A stretch of 5,067 nucleotides of DNA from Deltaproteobacteria bacterium (GTDB taxonomy: Bacteria; Desulfobacterota; DAOWNY01), in contig DAOWNY010000139.1 of NCBI GenBank assembly GCA_030642325.1, positions 1 to 5,067 on the forward strand. The letters run 5' to 3'. How positions within the stretch are numbered: position 1 is the stretch's first letter; the number at the start of each line of letters is the position of its first letter. Under the pieces are notes generated by a model that saw only the letters and a program-made list of their open reading frames with translations, did not search any database and had not been told where the DNA came from. Shown here in pieces: positions 5,063 through 5,067 of this stretch. A program made the position numbers and the translations under genes.

Positions 5063-5067
5063 AACGA

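Larger units (their letters stand above)
4765..5067. other. AT-rich non-coding region at the right edge
   Basis: No gene is seen. Every frame is broken by stops and the base composition is far more AT-rich than the operon. The region holds two palindromes, a tandem repeat and a possible rightward promoter, each listed separately. It may be the upstream control region of a gene that starts beyond the right edge. Confidence 0.6.

Overview
The window carries one leftward (minus-strand) operon in its first 3.8 kb, followed by about 1.25 kb of AT-rich, mostly non-coding DNA. The gene set points to a strict anaerobe that uses the methyl branch of the Wood-Ljungdahl pathway, such as a sulfate reducer or syntroph of the Desulfobacterota or an acetogenic or syntrophic clostridium. 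I cannot tell these apart from the sequence. The Fis-like fragment on the right leans slightly towards Desulfobacterota.

Reading in the direction of transcription (high to low coordinates), the operon starts at a good sigma-70-type promoter (3795-3823) whose -35 box lies inside a short palindrome. It encodes: (1) a small MvhD/FlpD-like 'hydrogenase iron-sulfur subunit' with one cysteine of the usual N-terminal pair missing (3350-3769); (2) MetV, the cysteine-rich partner of methylenetetrahydrofolate reductase (2628-3296); (3) MetF, the FAD-dependent methylenetetrahydrofolate reductase (1699-2631, GTG start overlapping the metV stop by 4 bases); (4) a ferredoxin-like protein fused to a glutamate-synthase-type FMN domain (292-1689); (5) the N-terminus of a second protein of the same architecture, overlapping gene 4 by 14 bases and running off the left edge (1-305). 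Gaps are 53 bases or less and three of the four junctions are overlaps or near-contacts, so the genes should be co-transcribed and translationally coupled.

Functionally, MetV-MetF reduces methylene-H4folate to methyl-H4folate or runs the reverse reaction. The MvhD-like protein and the two iron-sulfur/FMN proteins look like an electron-transfer module feeding or draining it. No HdrA, HdrB or HdrC is visible here, so the electron partner is either beyond the left edge or is replaced by the tandem FMN proteins. That replacement is the most interesting possibility in the window.

Right of the operon promoter, 3830-4282 holds no convincing gene but contains a cluster of related short repeats built on 'gcta' units in both orientations. 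A strong minus-strand terminator (4283-4318) ends a small leftward Fis-like reading frame (4397-4597) that lacks the DNA-recognition helix and starts only with TTG. The reading frame just upstream of it looks like the rest of the same gene in another frame, so the locus is probably a decayed gene. From 4725 to the right edge the DNA is very AT-rich, with palindromes, tandem repeats and a possible rightward promoter for a gene outside the window.
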